Assembly (NCBI GenBank): GCA_964409775.1
Contig: CAYPEI010000019.1
Coordinates: forward strand, 15,884 to 79,883
Direction of reading: 5' to 3'
Length of the DNA: 64,000 bases
From: JAHBXL01 sp964409775
Lineage (GTDB): Bacteria > Planctomycetota > Phycisphaerae > Phycisphaerales > UBA1924
The position numbers and the translations under genes were made by a program. Below are positions 18,950 to 27,407 of the stretch, piece by piece. Under the pieces are notes generated by a model. That model saw only the letters and a list, made by a program, of their open reading frames with translations, was not told the DNA's origin and made no database searches. Positions within the stretch are counted from its first letter, which is position 1, and every line of letters begins with the position of its first letter.

Positions 18950-19276
18950 ATGACCCCAGCCGCTCCGAGTCCCGCCGCGCTCTCGACTCAGCAGGTGCGC
19001 AAGGTGGCCGCGCTTGCCCGCCTGGCACCGTCGGATGCCGATGTCGAGCGGTACCGCGTTGAACTCTCGGCGATCCTCGCGTACGTGCAGCGGCTCCAGG
19101 AACTGCCCCTCACCGGGGTCGAGCCGCTGGCCAACCCTGTCGACGAGCCCAACCGCCTGAGGTCCGATATCCCCGCCCAAGGGCTGCCCGAAGCAACTCT
19201 GCTCGCCATGGCCCCCGAGACCGCGCCTCCATTCGTCGCGGTTCCACGCGTGCTCGGCGACGGTGGCGGACCGTGA
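18950..19276 (+). CDS. gatC: Asp/Glu-tRNA amidotransferase subunit C
   Basis: 108 residues, the usual size for GatC. The N-terminal pattern VRKVAALARLAPSDADVERY and the later VEPLANPVDEPNRLRSD are characteristic. GatC is the small subunit that stabilises the GatAB amidotransferase, which converts misacylated Glu-tRNA(Gln) or Asp-tRNA(Asn) to the amide form. GatA and GatB are not in this window. The ATG has a TACCAT box at 18937-18942, 7 nt upstream, and no Shine-Dalgarno. The next gene begins after an unusually AT-rich spacer. Confidence 0.9.
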   Translation: MTPAAPSPAALSTQQVRKVAALARLAPSDADVERYRVELSAILAYVQRLQELPLTGVEPLANPVDEPNRLRSDIPAQGLPEATLLAMAPETAPPFVAVPRVLGDGGGP

Positions 19277-19484
19277 CATTCGTCATTTTTCGAGACAAAT
19301 CGATTCGTTTTCTCTGATTTTCATCGATTTCCCATCGAACATGCGGCCTTCTCTGTCGTCGTGTAGACGCATTGTCGACCGAATCGTAACCTATCAAAAT
19401 ACGAATATACGGGCTGAACTTCCTTGCTGCCCTTGCCGTACCCGGTATCATTCACCGAGCCTGACTCCTCATTCGCGCGACGGC
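19277..19484. other. AT-rich intergenic island before ybeY
   Basis: About 150 bp (19277-19420) is strikingly AT-rich against a GC-rich background, with runs such as CATTTTTCG and TCAAAATACGAATATAC. It plausibly contains a promoter (TTGTCG near 19373 with an AT-rich -10 region near 19395-19410) and possibly an UP-like element for ybeY. No ORF is credible here. Confidence 0.45.
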
Positions 19485-20051
19485 ATGACGCAGCCAGTTC
19501 AAATCCGCATCGCCTCCAACCCCGCGCCCGCGGCTGGTGGTGTGGCTCCGCCTGAGCCCGATCCGGAGCCCGACAGTCGCGTCGAAGTTCTTGATCCGGC
19601 ACGGCTTCTCGAGCCCGGCGCGGCAGCTTGGCTCACCGCGAGGAGCCTCGCGGCCATCGCCGCGATCGGGGCAAAGGGCGAGGTCCGGGCTCGTGTCGTC
19701 GACGATGTCCGCATGTCCGAAGCCCACCTGAAGTACTCCGGCATCGCCGGCACCACGGATGTCCTGACCTTCGACCTGCGCGACCCTGAGCAGGCATCGG
19801 CGGGGTATCCCCTCGATACCGATCTGTGGGTCTGCGTCGACGAGGCTCGCCGCCAGGCCACGCAGCGCGGCCATGCCGTCGAGCGCGAACTGCTGCTCTA
19901 CATCCTGCACGGCGTGCTCCACTGCCTCGGGTTCGACGACCACACCGAGGCGGGTCACCGCGCGATGCACGCCGAGGAAGACCGCGTCCTCGAGGCGATC
20001 GGAGTCGGCGCGACCTTCGGCGCGCCGGCGCGGGTGGAGAGCGCGCCATGA
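19485..20051 (+). CDS. ybeY: Endoribonuclease YbeY, rRNA maturation factor
   Basis: 188 residues. The metal-binding signature HGVLHCLGFDDHTEAGH near residue 145 matches the UPF0054 consensus H-G-x-L-H-L-x-G-x-D-H, with one extra residue before the last His of that group. The upstream segment YSGIAGTTDVLTFDL is also typical (R/Y-x-x-x-x-x-T-D-V-L-S/T-F). YbeY is a zinc-dependent RNase needed for 16S rRNA 3' maturation and ribosome quality control. The first 30 residues are a Pro/Glu-rich extension. The stop overlaps the start of the next gene (ATGA), and ybeY next to a CNNM/CBS gene is a widely conserved order. Confidence 0.93.
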   Translation: MTQPVQIRIASNPAPAAGGVAPPEPDPEPDSRVEVLDPARLLEPGAAAWLTARSLAAIAAIGAKGEVRARVVDDVRMSEAHLKYSGIAGTTDVLTFDLRDPEQASAGYPLDTDLWVCVDEARRQATQRGHAVERELLLYILHGVLHCLGFDDHTEAGHRAMHAEEDRVLEAIGVGATFGAPARVESAP

Positions 20052-21412
20052 CCGCGGGCCTGCTTGCCCTGCTCCTGTTCATCATCGGCGCTGTGCTCAG
20101 CGCCATGCACGCCTCGCTCTCCGACCTGGTCCGGACCACGCTGGAGGAAATGGCGGAGGCCTCGACCAGCCGCACGCGCAAGGCGGCCGTCAAGGCCATC
20201 CTCGATGACCTGCCCGGACACGCCCGCGCGGTCGCGCTCCTTCGCACCCCGTGCAGCCTCGGCGCCGCCATCGCCATGGTCTTTGTCAGCGCCAGCGCAC
20301 GCGGCGCGGCGGGACCCGCCTGGGTCGATGCCGTGATCGGCGGCGCAACCGCCGCCGCGCTGCTGTGGTTCCTCAGCATCTTCATCCCCGAGGCCGTGTC
20401 GCGGCACGCGGGCGAGCGGTTCGTGTTCGCAACCTGCGAACTCGTGCGGGCGATCCACGGCCTCGCGGCCCCGCTCCGCCCGCTCGCGTCCTTCTTCGAC
20501 AACCTCCTCCGCAGGCTGTCGGGCAGCAGGCCCGAGGATGCCGCGGATCAGGTCGAGGCCGAGGTGCTCTCCGCGCTCGACGAGGCCGAGCGCGAGGGCG
20601 GCGTCGACGAACGCGAGCGCGAGATGATCGAGGCCGTCATGAACTTCAAGGACGTCACGGTCGAGCAGATCATGACGCCGCGAAACGAGATCGAGGCGCT
20701 CGAACTCACCAGCAACCTCGGCCAGGTCGCCGCGTTCGTCCGCAAGGCCCGCCACTCCCGCATCCCGGTCTACCGCGCGGGCGCCGGCCTCGACGAAATC
20801 GTCGGCCTCTTCTATGTCAAGGACCTGCTGCGGTGGCTCGCCGGCGAGGGAGCCCACTCCGGCAAGGGGTTCGACCTCCGTGTCATCCTCCGGCCGGCGA
20901 TGGTCGTCCCCGAGACCAAGACCGTCCGCGAACTGCTCGAGGAACTGATCGTCAAGCGGGTGCACGTAGCCATCGTCGCCGACGAATACGGCGGCACCGC
21001 CGGGATCGTCTCGCTCGAGGACATCATCGAAGAGGTCTTCGGCGAGATCCAGGACGAGTACGAGAAGTCCGAGGATGAGCCCCCCCGAATCGACGCCCGG
21101 ATCGACGACTCCATCGTCGAGTGCGATGCGCGAGTTGCGATTCCCGATCTCAACGATGCCCTCGAGCCGCTGGGGGTCGCCATCCCCGAGAGCGAGGACT
21201 ACGACACCATCGCGGGCTACGTCCTCGCCGCGTTCGGCCGCATCCCCGAGACCAACGAGAGCATCCAGGTCGGCCGCACCGCGATCACCGTGCTCGAGGC
21301 GACACCCACACGCGTCGTCAAGGTCCGCGTGCAGGTCCGGCCCGAAGAACCGCCGCCCGATGCCGAACCCGCACCCGCCGCGGCCAGCCGCGAGGCCGAC
21401 AAGGCGAAGTAG
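20048..21412 (+). CDS. CNNM/CBS-domain membrane protein (CorC/HlyC type)
   Basis: 454 residues: an N-terminal membrane region of about 150 residues (DUF21/CNNM-like, four hydrophobic segments), then EREMIEAVMNFKDVTVEQIMTPR, the hallmark entry of a CBS pair, with the second CBS ending VAIVADEYGGTAGIVSLEDI, and a C-terminal CorC-HlyC domain (LGVAIPESEDYDTIAGYVL). Family members regulate or carry magnesium/cobalt efflux. It overlaps ybeY by four bases, so the two are probably translationally coupled. The DUF21 part is more divergent than the CBS part. The last 30 residues are a Pro/Ala tail. Confidence 0.9.
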   Translation: MTAGLLALLLFIIGAVLSAMHASLSDLVRTTLEEMAEASTSRTRKAAVKAILDDLPGHARAVALLRTPCSLGAAIAMVFVSASARGAAGPAWVDAVIGGATAAALLWFLSIFIPEAVSRHAGERFVFATCELVRAIHGLAAPLRPLASFFDNLLRRLSGSRPEDAADQVEAEVLSALDEAEREGGVDEREREMIEAVMNFKDVTVEQIMTPRNEIEALELTSNLGQVAAFVRKARHSRIPVYRAGAGLDEIVGLFYVKDLLRWLAGEGAHSGKGFDLRVILRPAMVVPETKTVRELLEELIVKRVHVAIVADEYGGTAGIVSLEDIIEEVFGEIQDEYEKSEDEPPRIDARIDDSIVECDARVAIPDLNDALEPLGVAIPESEDYDTIAGYVLAAFGRIPETNESIQVGRTAITVLEATPTRVVKVRVQVRPEEPPPDAEPAPAAASREADKAK

Positions 21413-21427
21413 CGGCTTGCTTGGTCA

Positions 21428-23584
21428 TCACTCCGGTTTCGTCGTGGCGAAGATCGTGGCGGTTCGCGCGGCGATCGTGGAGCCCGGCTGCGCCCGTTCA
21501 GCACCGTCGGCGTTGCCCACGCGATGCAGCCGCGGCACGCCGCACCGTTCCGCCGCCGCTTCGATCAGGACCGATGCGTCAAACACGGTGTCATCCCGGT
21601 TCGCCACGAATACCACCCGCTTCCCGTTCAACCCCCGCTCAAACGCGAACACATCCTTGTTCCCCGTCGCGATGATCCGCACATCCCCATACCGCAGCAC
21701 CTCGCCGATCTCCGGATCCTGCCGCAGCCTCAGCCACGCGCGAAACTTCTCCCGCAGCCCCGCCTCCGCGCGGTCCCCCGCCCTCTCCATCTCCCCCGCA
21801 TCCGCCCACGGAACCGGCTTGCGGCAGTGCGGGTCGTTCCCCCCGTGCATGCCGTACTCATCCCCGTAGTACACCATCGGCGAGCCCGGCCAGCACGCAA
21901 GCACCGCCACACCCAGCGCCACCTTGTCATACGACTCCGCGCTCGGGCGGACTCTCTGCACCCGCTGTGAAATCTGGCCGCCATACTCGCGCACACCCGC
22001 CTCGATCATCGTCGCAACCCGCGCCGTATCGTGCGACCCCAGCAGGTTCATCTGCACCAGTTCGTGCTGCGCCGGCCGATCCAGAACTCGACCCAGTTGC
22101 CCTCCGAGTTGTGTGCTCGTGTAGTGCCCATCCGCCAGCCACCGCACCAGCGGCATCGCCACCGGGTAGTTCATCTGCCCGTCGAAGACCGCGGATCGCT
22201 CGGTGCTGCTGAAGTACTCCCGCGCATCGAACCACATCTCCGCCAGCAGCACACAATCGGAGTTGATCTCCCGTGCGTGCGCACACCACGCCTCCCAGAA
22301 CGGCCGCGGCACATCCGGCACCACATCCAGCCGCCATCCGTCAATCCCGCGCTTGCCATCACCCGGCGACATCCACCGCCTCGTCACCTCGAACACATGC
22401 CGCTCCACCTCCGGGTGCAGCCTCCCGTTCGCGCTGCGCGCAAACACCGGCAGGCTCCCGTTCACACCGTTCCACGACTTCCACGCAATCAACGACCCCT
22501 CACGGACATCCAACTCGCGCACACGCGGATCCGCCAGGCGTTCGGCATCCGCGAACTCAACCTGAAACCACTCCGCATACTTCGAGTCTCGCCCGCGCCG
22601 CATCACATCCGCGAACGCCCAGAACCGCGTCCCCACGTGGTTCCACACGCCGTCAAAGACGATGCGCATCCCTCGCCCGTGCACCTCCGGCAGCAGCGTG
22701 TTCAGCACATACCGGTCCGCCTCCGTCCACACCCATGTCGACGGATCCTCCGTCTCTCCGCGCAGCGCCGCCGCATCCGCCTCGCCATCCCCCGACCCCG
22801 CAAACGACGGATCAATGTGCCGGTAGTCCGTTGCGTCATACTTGTGGTGCGAGTGCGCGGCAAACACCGGGTTCAGATAGATCGCCGTTACCCCCAGGTC
22901 GCGCAGTTCATCCAACTTCTCCACCACCCCCTCAAGATCTCCTCCATACCGCCTTGCCTGAATCGCCGCGCTGCGCGGGTCCGCGACCGCCCGCAGCACA
23001 TGCGGGGGCTCCACCGTCACCCGCGCCCGCGCCGCCTCCAGTTCATCGGCATCGAACCCATACCAGTCGCTGGTCCATCCTTTCCTCGTGAACTCCGGCG
23101 CGCGTGGATCGTTCGTCGCGTTCCCGTTGCGGAACCGCTCCGGAAAGATCTGATACCACACCGCCCCCTTCGCCCAGTCCGGTGTCGTCCGGCCCGGCCC
23201 GGGGTCGGCCGATTGCACAAACGGTCCCAGGACTTGATCCGTCTTGAGCGCCCTGCCGGAGACTGCGATCGAGAATGTGACTGTGCCTTGCCCGTCCGCA
23301 GCGCTCATGACCCGGGCCGAGAACAGCGCGGCCGACGGCCTTGAGCCATAGGGAGTCTCTCGCCGCATCGGCACGCGAACCTTGCGGCGCACGCCGTCTC
23401 CGCCATCACCCGGAAGCACGATGAGTGCCCGGTCCACCTCCGGCGCGCACAGAGCGACATCAACCAGCCCGAGCGGACCCGAGATCGGGGCCACCCGCAA
23501 CTCAAATCCCGGCGGCAGGTCCACGGCCGCCGCGGGCAGCGCCAGCAGCGCCGACACGACCGCGGCGACGCGATGTGCACGCAT
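21428..23584 (-). CDS. Alpha-amylase family (GH13) enzyme, exported, neopullulanase-like
   Basis: 718 residues with a signal peptide (MRAHRVAAVVSALLALPAAAV); I chose this ATG over one seven codons upstream. An N-terminal beta domain precedes the GH13 barrel, which starts at WYQIFPERFRNGN. The conserved regions are all present: region I DGVWNHVG, region II GWRLDVVPDV (nucleophile Asp), region III LLAEMWFDA (acid Glu), region IV LLGSHDTARV. The ERFRNGN entry and N-terminal domain point to the cyclomaltodextrinase/neopullulanase/maltogenic amylase branch. It would hydrolyse alpha-glucans in the periplasm. It is convergent with the CNNM gene and divergent from the permease gene. Confidence 0.92.
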   Translation of the reverse strand: MRAHRVAAVVSALLALPAAAVDLPPGFELRVAPISGPLGLVDVALCAPEVDRALIVLPGDGGDGVRRKVRVPMRRETPYGSRPSAALFSARVMSAADGQGTVTFSIAVSGRALKTDQVLGPFVQSADPGPGRTTPDWAKGAVWYQIFPERFRNGNATNDPRAPEFTRKGWTSDWYGFDADELEAARARVTVEPPHVLRAVADPRSAAIQARRYGGDLEGVVEKLDELRDLGVTAIYLNPVFAAHSHHKYDATDYRHIDPSFAGSGDGEADAAALRGETEDPSTWVWTEADRYVLNTLLPEVHGRGMRIVFDGVWNHVGTRFWAFADVMRRGRDSKYAEWFQVEFADAERLADPRVRELDVREGSLIAWKSWNGVNGSLPVFARSANGRLHPEVERHVFEVTRRWMSPGDGKRGIDGWRLDVVPDVPRPFWEAWCAHAREINSDCVLLAEMWFDAREYFSSTERSAVFDGQMNYPVAMPLVRWLADGHYTSTQLGGQLGRVLDRPAQHELVQMNLLGSHDTARVATMIEAGVREYGGQISQRVQRVRPSAESYDKVALGVAVLACWPGSPMVYYGDEYGMHGGNDPHCRKPVPWADAGEMERAGDRAEAGLREKFRAWLRLRQDPEIGEVLRYGDVRIIATGNKDVFAFERGLNGKRVVFVANRDDTVFDASVLIEAAAERCGVPRLHRVGNADGAERAQPGSTIAARTATIFATTKPE

Positions 23585-23721
23585 TTCCGATCGCCTTTTG
23601 CCCATCGGACTCCCGTTGTGAAACGACCCTTCTGAACGCCGCGGCCGGGATTGAGGCTCGCGCCGCGGGACTGTACACTCCGCAGCCTGCCCTCCCCAAG
23701 CCTTGACGACCGCAGCCGCTC

Positions 23722-24939
23722 ATGCCCCCCGCAACGACCGCACATCCCGGCGCCTCCAAGCGCGGACCCGTGCCCGCCTGGAAGCGGCTGTTCTCCATGC
23801 AGGAATCCGGGCTGGTCATCGTCATCATCCTCATCATGGCCGCTCTCACGTGGTTCGGCGGCACCAAGCAGGCGGCCCTGAGCATCCTCATCCCCGCGGA
23901 CGCGGCCTTCGAAACCCGCGGCGAGCGCGAACTGGTCATCCGCCACGAAGGACGCGAGGCCACGCACGACTCCGAAACAGGCTGGCGAATCCGCGAGCAG
24001 GAGGATGGAACACGCCTCGCGTTCGGGAAGCACACCGTCAACGCCTTCTTCGAAAAGGGCAATCTCGTCCAGCAGACGACGACCGCCAGTTTCATCGCGG
24101 TGATGGCCGTCGGCATGACCGGCATCATCATCCTCGCCGGCATCGACATCTCCATCGGCTCGATCTACGCCCTCGCGGCCATGCTCACCGCGATGACCCT
24201 CTCTTCGCTCTGTGCCGAGCCCACCTCCGCCTGGCACAGCGGCCTGCTCGCCGTTCCGCTGGTGATCGCCGTCGCGTGCTCGGTCGGGGCCGCGGCCGGC
24301 TTCGTCAACGGATCCCTCAGCGTCGGCTTGCGCGTGCACCCCTTCGTCATCACGCTCGGCACGATGGCCGTCTTTCGCGGCATCGTGTTCGTCCTCAGCC
24401 GCGGCCAGACCGTCAGCGGTCTTCCTGACTGCCTTCAGCAGGGCTTCTTCAAACTCGAGTGGGCGGGCGTCTACCCTGTCCCCACGGTGTTCATGCTGCT
24501 CACCGCCGGCGCGGGCATGTTCGTGCTGGCACGGACCGTCTTCGGCCGCCGCGTCTATGCGATCGGCGGCAACGAAACCGCCGCCAAGTACGCCGGCATC
24601 CCTGTCGGCCGCGTGAAGGTCATGGTGTACACCATCGCCGGTGCGCTCGCGGGTGTCTCCGCCGCGATGTACATCGGCTACTTCGGCGCTGCGGAGAGCA
24701 ACGCCGGTTCGGGGTACGAACTGAAAGTCATCGCCGCGGCGGTCATCGGCGGCGCATCCCTCTCCGGCGGGCGGGGCTCCGCGATCGGCGCGGTGCTTGG
24801 TGCGATCCTCGTCCAACTCATCGACAACGGGATGATCATCCTCAAGATCGACCAGAGTTACAACCAGATCGTCATGGGCTCGGCGATCATCCTCGCCGTC
24901 GCGGTCGACCAGGCCAAACTCCGTCTGAGCGGCAAGTAA
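23722..24939 (+). CDS. RbsC-type sugar ABC transporter permease with periplasmic insertion
   Basis: 405 residues of the BPD_transp_2 family: AVGMTGIIILAGIDISIGS, GFVNGSLSVGLRVHPFVITLGTM and VIGGASLSGGRGSAIGAVLGA are typical of ribose/xylose permeases. It should form the membrane channel for a monosaccharide-like substrate. Between the first hydrophobic segment (about 30-55) and the second (about 115) is an 80-residue hydrophilic block with no counterpart in RbsC, containing RGERELVIRHEGREATHD. No ATPase or binding-protein gene is adjacent, so its partners must be elsewhere. The neighbouring amylase suggests, weakly, a carbohydrate context. Confidence 0.87.
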   Translation: MPPATTAHPGASKRGPVPAWKRLFSMQESGLVIVIILIMAALTWFGGTKQAALSILIPADAAFETRGERELVIRHEGREATHDSETGWRIREQEDGTRLAFGKHTVNAFFEKGNLVQQTTTASFIAVMAVGMTGIIILAGIDISIGSIYALAAMLTAMTLSSLCAEPTSAWHSGLLAVPLVIAVACSVGAAAGFVNGSLSVGLRVHPFVITLGTMAVFRGIVFVLSRGQTVSGLPDCLQQGFFKLEWAGVYPVPTVFMLLTAGAGMFVLARTVFGRRVYAIGGNETAAKYAGIPVGRVKVMVYTIAGALAGVSAAMYIGYFGAAESNAGSGYELKVIAAAVIGGASLSGGRGSAIGAVLGAILVQLIDNGMIILKIDQSYNQIVMGSAIILAVAVDQAKLRLSGK

Positions 24940-25085
24940 ATCCCTCCAGCCCGGATCAATGCCACGCGTGCGCGCCCAGTCCGGGCGCGTCGTCGGATTC
25001 CACACACCCGCCATGCGGCCCACACCGCGCCGTCGCATCCGGTACGCTGACCGCTCCACCGGTCGCACGCCGAAGCGAGATTGCC

Positions 25086-26180
25086 ATGAAGGTGCTGCTT
25101 CAAGAGATCCGTCGCAACCCGCTGCTCTGGCTGCTGGCCTTTGTGCCCGTCCTGTTCGCGGCAAAGTACCTCGCGCCCGACGCGCACACGCTCCTCTTCG
25201 TGCTCTCCATCCTGGCGATCGTGCCGCTCGCGGCGCTGCTGAGCCACGCCACCGAGTCCGTCGCGGCGCGGACCGGAGACTCGGTCGGCGGCCTGCTCAA
25301 CGCCACGCTCGGGAACCTCACCGAACTGGTGATCGCGCTCGCCGCGCTGCGTGCCGGTGAGTACCTGCTGGTGAAGGCCTCGATCGCCGGCGCGATCGTG
25401 GCCAATACGCTGTTCATGCTCGGGGCGTCTTTTCTGCTCGGCGGGCTCAAGCATCACGTGCAGGAATACAACCGCGTCAATGCCCGTGTGCAGGCGGGCC
25501 TCCTGTTTCTGGCCACAGTCGCCATGCTGGTTCCCTCGTTCGTCGCGCAGACCGGCAGCGAGGGCACACCGGCCTTCATGGGCAAACTGAGCGTCGGCCT
25601 GTCGTTGATTCTCATCGCCACCTATGCGCTGGGCATGCTGTTCTCGCTCGGAACTCACAAGGAACTGTTCGCCGCGGCGGCGCACGCCGAAGACCACGAG
25701 GCCCCCTGGCCCATCGGTCTGGCGCTTGCAACACTGGCGGGCGTGACCGTGCTGGTCGCGCTGGTGAGCGAGGTGTTCGTCGAATCCGTGCAGAAAGCGG
25801 CCGAGTCCTTCGGAATGTCGCCCGCGTTCGTGGGGTTCGTGGTCGTGGCGCTGGTGGGCGGAGCCGCGGAGATGGCCTCCGCATTCTCCGGCGCCCGCAA
25901 AGATCGGCTGGACCTGAGCGTGGGCATCTCGCTGGGCAGCGCGTCGCAGATCGCCCTGTTCGTCGCCCCGGTGCTGGTGCTGGTCAGTTATGTCCTCGGG
26001 CCCGCGCCGATGGACCTGCTGCTCTGGCCCGGCGCGATAGTGATGATGCTCATCGCAACGCTCGCCGCCTCGCTCGTGACCAACAGCGGACGCTCGGCGT
26101 GGTTCGTCGGCGTCCTGCTGCTCATGGTCTATCTGGTCTTCGCCACGTCGCTCTACGTGCTGCCGCCCCGCCCGCTGTAG
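25086..26180 (+). CDS. Calcium/proton antiporter (CaCA family, CAX type)
   Basis: 364 residues with about eleven hydrophobic segments. The two alpha-repeat signatures are clear: GGLLNATLGNLTELVIAL near 75-95 and VVVALVGGAAEMASAFSGA near 255, each with the cation-coordinating Glu. The order and spacing match CaxA/VCX1-type antiporters that extrude Ca2+ in exchange for H+. An acidic/His linker (HAEDHEAPWP) lies between the halves. The gene starts 146 nt after the permease and is probably transcribed separately. Confidence 0.92.
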   Translation: MKVLLQEIRRNPLLWLLAFVPVLFAAKYLAPDAHTLLFVLSILAIVPLAALLSHATESVAARTGDSVGGLLNATLGNLTELVIALAALRAGEYLLVKASIAGAIVANTLFMLGASFLLGGLKHHVQEYNRVNARVQAGLLFLATVAMLVPSFVAQTGSEGTPAFMGKLSVGLSLILIATYALGMLFSLGTHKELFAAAAHAEDHEAPWPIGLALATLAGVTVLVALVSEVFVESVQKAAESFGMSPAFVGFVVVALVGGAAEMASAFSGARKDRLDLSVGISLGSASQIALFVAPVLVLVSYVLGPAPMDLLLWPGAIVMMLIATLAASLVTNSGRSAWFVGVLLLMVYLVFATSLYVLPPRPL

Positions 26181-26219
26181 CAGCCGCGCCGCGGGTGCTC
26201 GCCTGCCGCCGCCCGACCA

Positions 26220-27368
26220 TCACACCGGCTCGCACTCGTTGATCCGGTCGATCAGGATCCGGATCAGTCCGAACTTGTACCGCGTGTGCGGGAACACCAG
26301 CCGCGGCAGGTCGCGGTGGTCATCCTCCTCCGCCAGCGCCTCGCGCAGCATCATGACCGGCCTGCCGCCCGTCGCGCCGTTCGGCGCGGGTGAGGGACGG
26401 ATGAGCACCCTGAACTCATCGGTCAGCCGCTCGACATCGCGCTGCGAGATCGGCCGCCGGAGGCGGATCACAAAGTCGTCCCTCACATAGCGCGAGGAGT
26501 GATACAGCCGGTAGAACTTGCAAATCACGTCCACCGCTTCCTGAGGTGTGTTGCACAGCCGGTACAGCGACACATCCTCCGGGCTGATCCACCCGCGATT
26601 GAGCAGCAGTTGCCGCATCGAGTGGTTCCACTCCTGCCAGTACGTCTGTCCCTCGCCCTCGCAGAGCACGATGGGGATCATCGAACTCTTCCCCGTCTGG
26701 ATGAGCGTGAGCGCCTCAAACGCCTCGTCCATCGTGCCGAAACCGCCCGGGAACAGCGCCACCGCCTCGGACTGGCTCAGGAACATCAGTTTGCGCGTGA
26801 AGAAGTACCGGAAGTGGATCAGTTTTTCGTCGCCGGCGATCACGTCGTTGGCCGTCGTCTCAAACGGCAGCCGGATCGCCACCCCGAAACTCGCCTCGCG
26901 CCCCGGCCCCTCGTGCCCCGCCTTCATGATCCCGTCCCCGGCCCCGGTGATCACCATCCACTTCTTCTCGGCCATCAGCCTGCCGAACTCCCGCGCTGCG
27001 ACATAGTCGGGGTGCCCCGCCGGGGTCCGCGCCGAGCCGAAGATCGACACCTTGTGCGGCTCGGAATACTGCCCGAACACGCGGTACGCGTACCGCAACT
27101 CCTTGATCGTCGTGGTAATGAGTTTGAGTTCGCCGGTGTCGCGGCCGTCGGGAATGAGTTTCAGCCCGGTGGTCAGCAGGTCGCGCACCAGCCTGGCCTC
27201 AAACGAGCCCGGCTTCCCGCCCACCGCCGCGATCAACTCGTCGAGTTTGCCCGTGATCGCCGGATCATCCGCGCGCTGAGCGCGGGGCGGCTCCGGCGGC
27301 ACGCCCTCCGGCGGAGGAACGAAGATCCCCGTGGGCTGGTTGAGTTCGACGCGATTGTGCTCTGGCAT
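26220..27368 (-). CDS. LOG-family (TIGR00730-like) Rossmann-fold protein
   Basis: 382 residues. The central 180 residues carry VSIFGSARTPAGHPDY, WMVITGAGDGIMKAGHEG and PGGFGTMDEAFEALT, the last being the PGGxGTxxE motif of LOG phosphoribohydrolases that release cytokinin-type or nucleobase groups from nucleoside monophosphates. Long N-terminal (about 95) and C-terminal (about 100) extensions make it the large bacterial subtype whose substrate is unclear. The ATG at 27368 is preceded 8 nt upstream by TACCCT and lacks a Shine-Dalgarno. It is convergent with the antiporter gene. Confidence 0.88.
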   Translation of the reverse strand: MPEHNRVELNQPTGIFVPPPEGVPPEPPRAQRADDPAITGKLDELIAAVGGKPGSFEARLVRDLLTTGLKLIPDGRDTGELKLITTTIKELRYAYRVFGQYSEPHKVSIFGSARTPAGHPDYVAAREFGRLMAEKKWMVITGAGDGIMKAGHEGPGREASFGVAIRLPFETTANDVIAGDEKLIHFRYFFTRKLMFLSQSEAVALFPGGFGTMDEAFEALTLIQTGKSSMIPIVLCEGEGQTYWQEWNHSMRQLLLNRGWISPEDVSLYRLCNTPQEAVDVICKFYRLYHSSRYVRDDFVIRLRRPISQRDVERLTDEFRVLIRPSPAPNGATGGRPVMMLREALAEEDDHRDLPRLVFPHTRYKFGLIRILIDRINECEPV

Positions 27369-27407
27369 GGAACGGGAGGGTAGGGGCGACCGGCCCGCCG
27401 CACAGAC

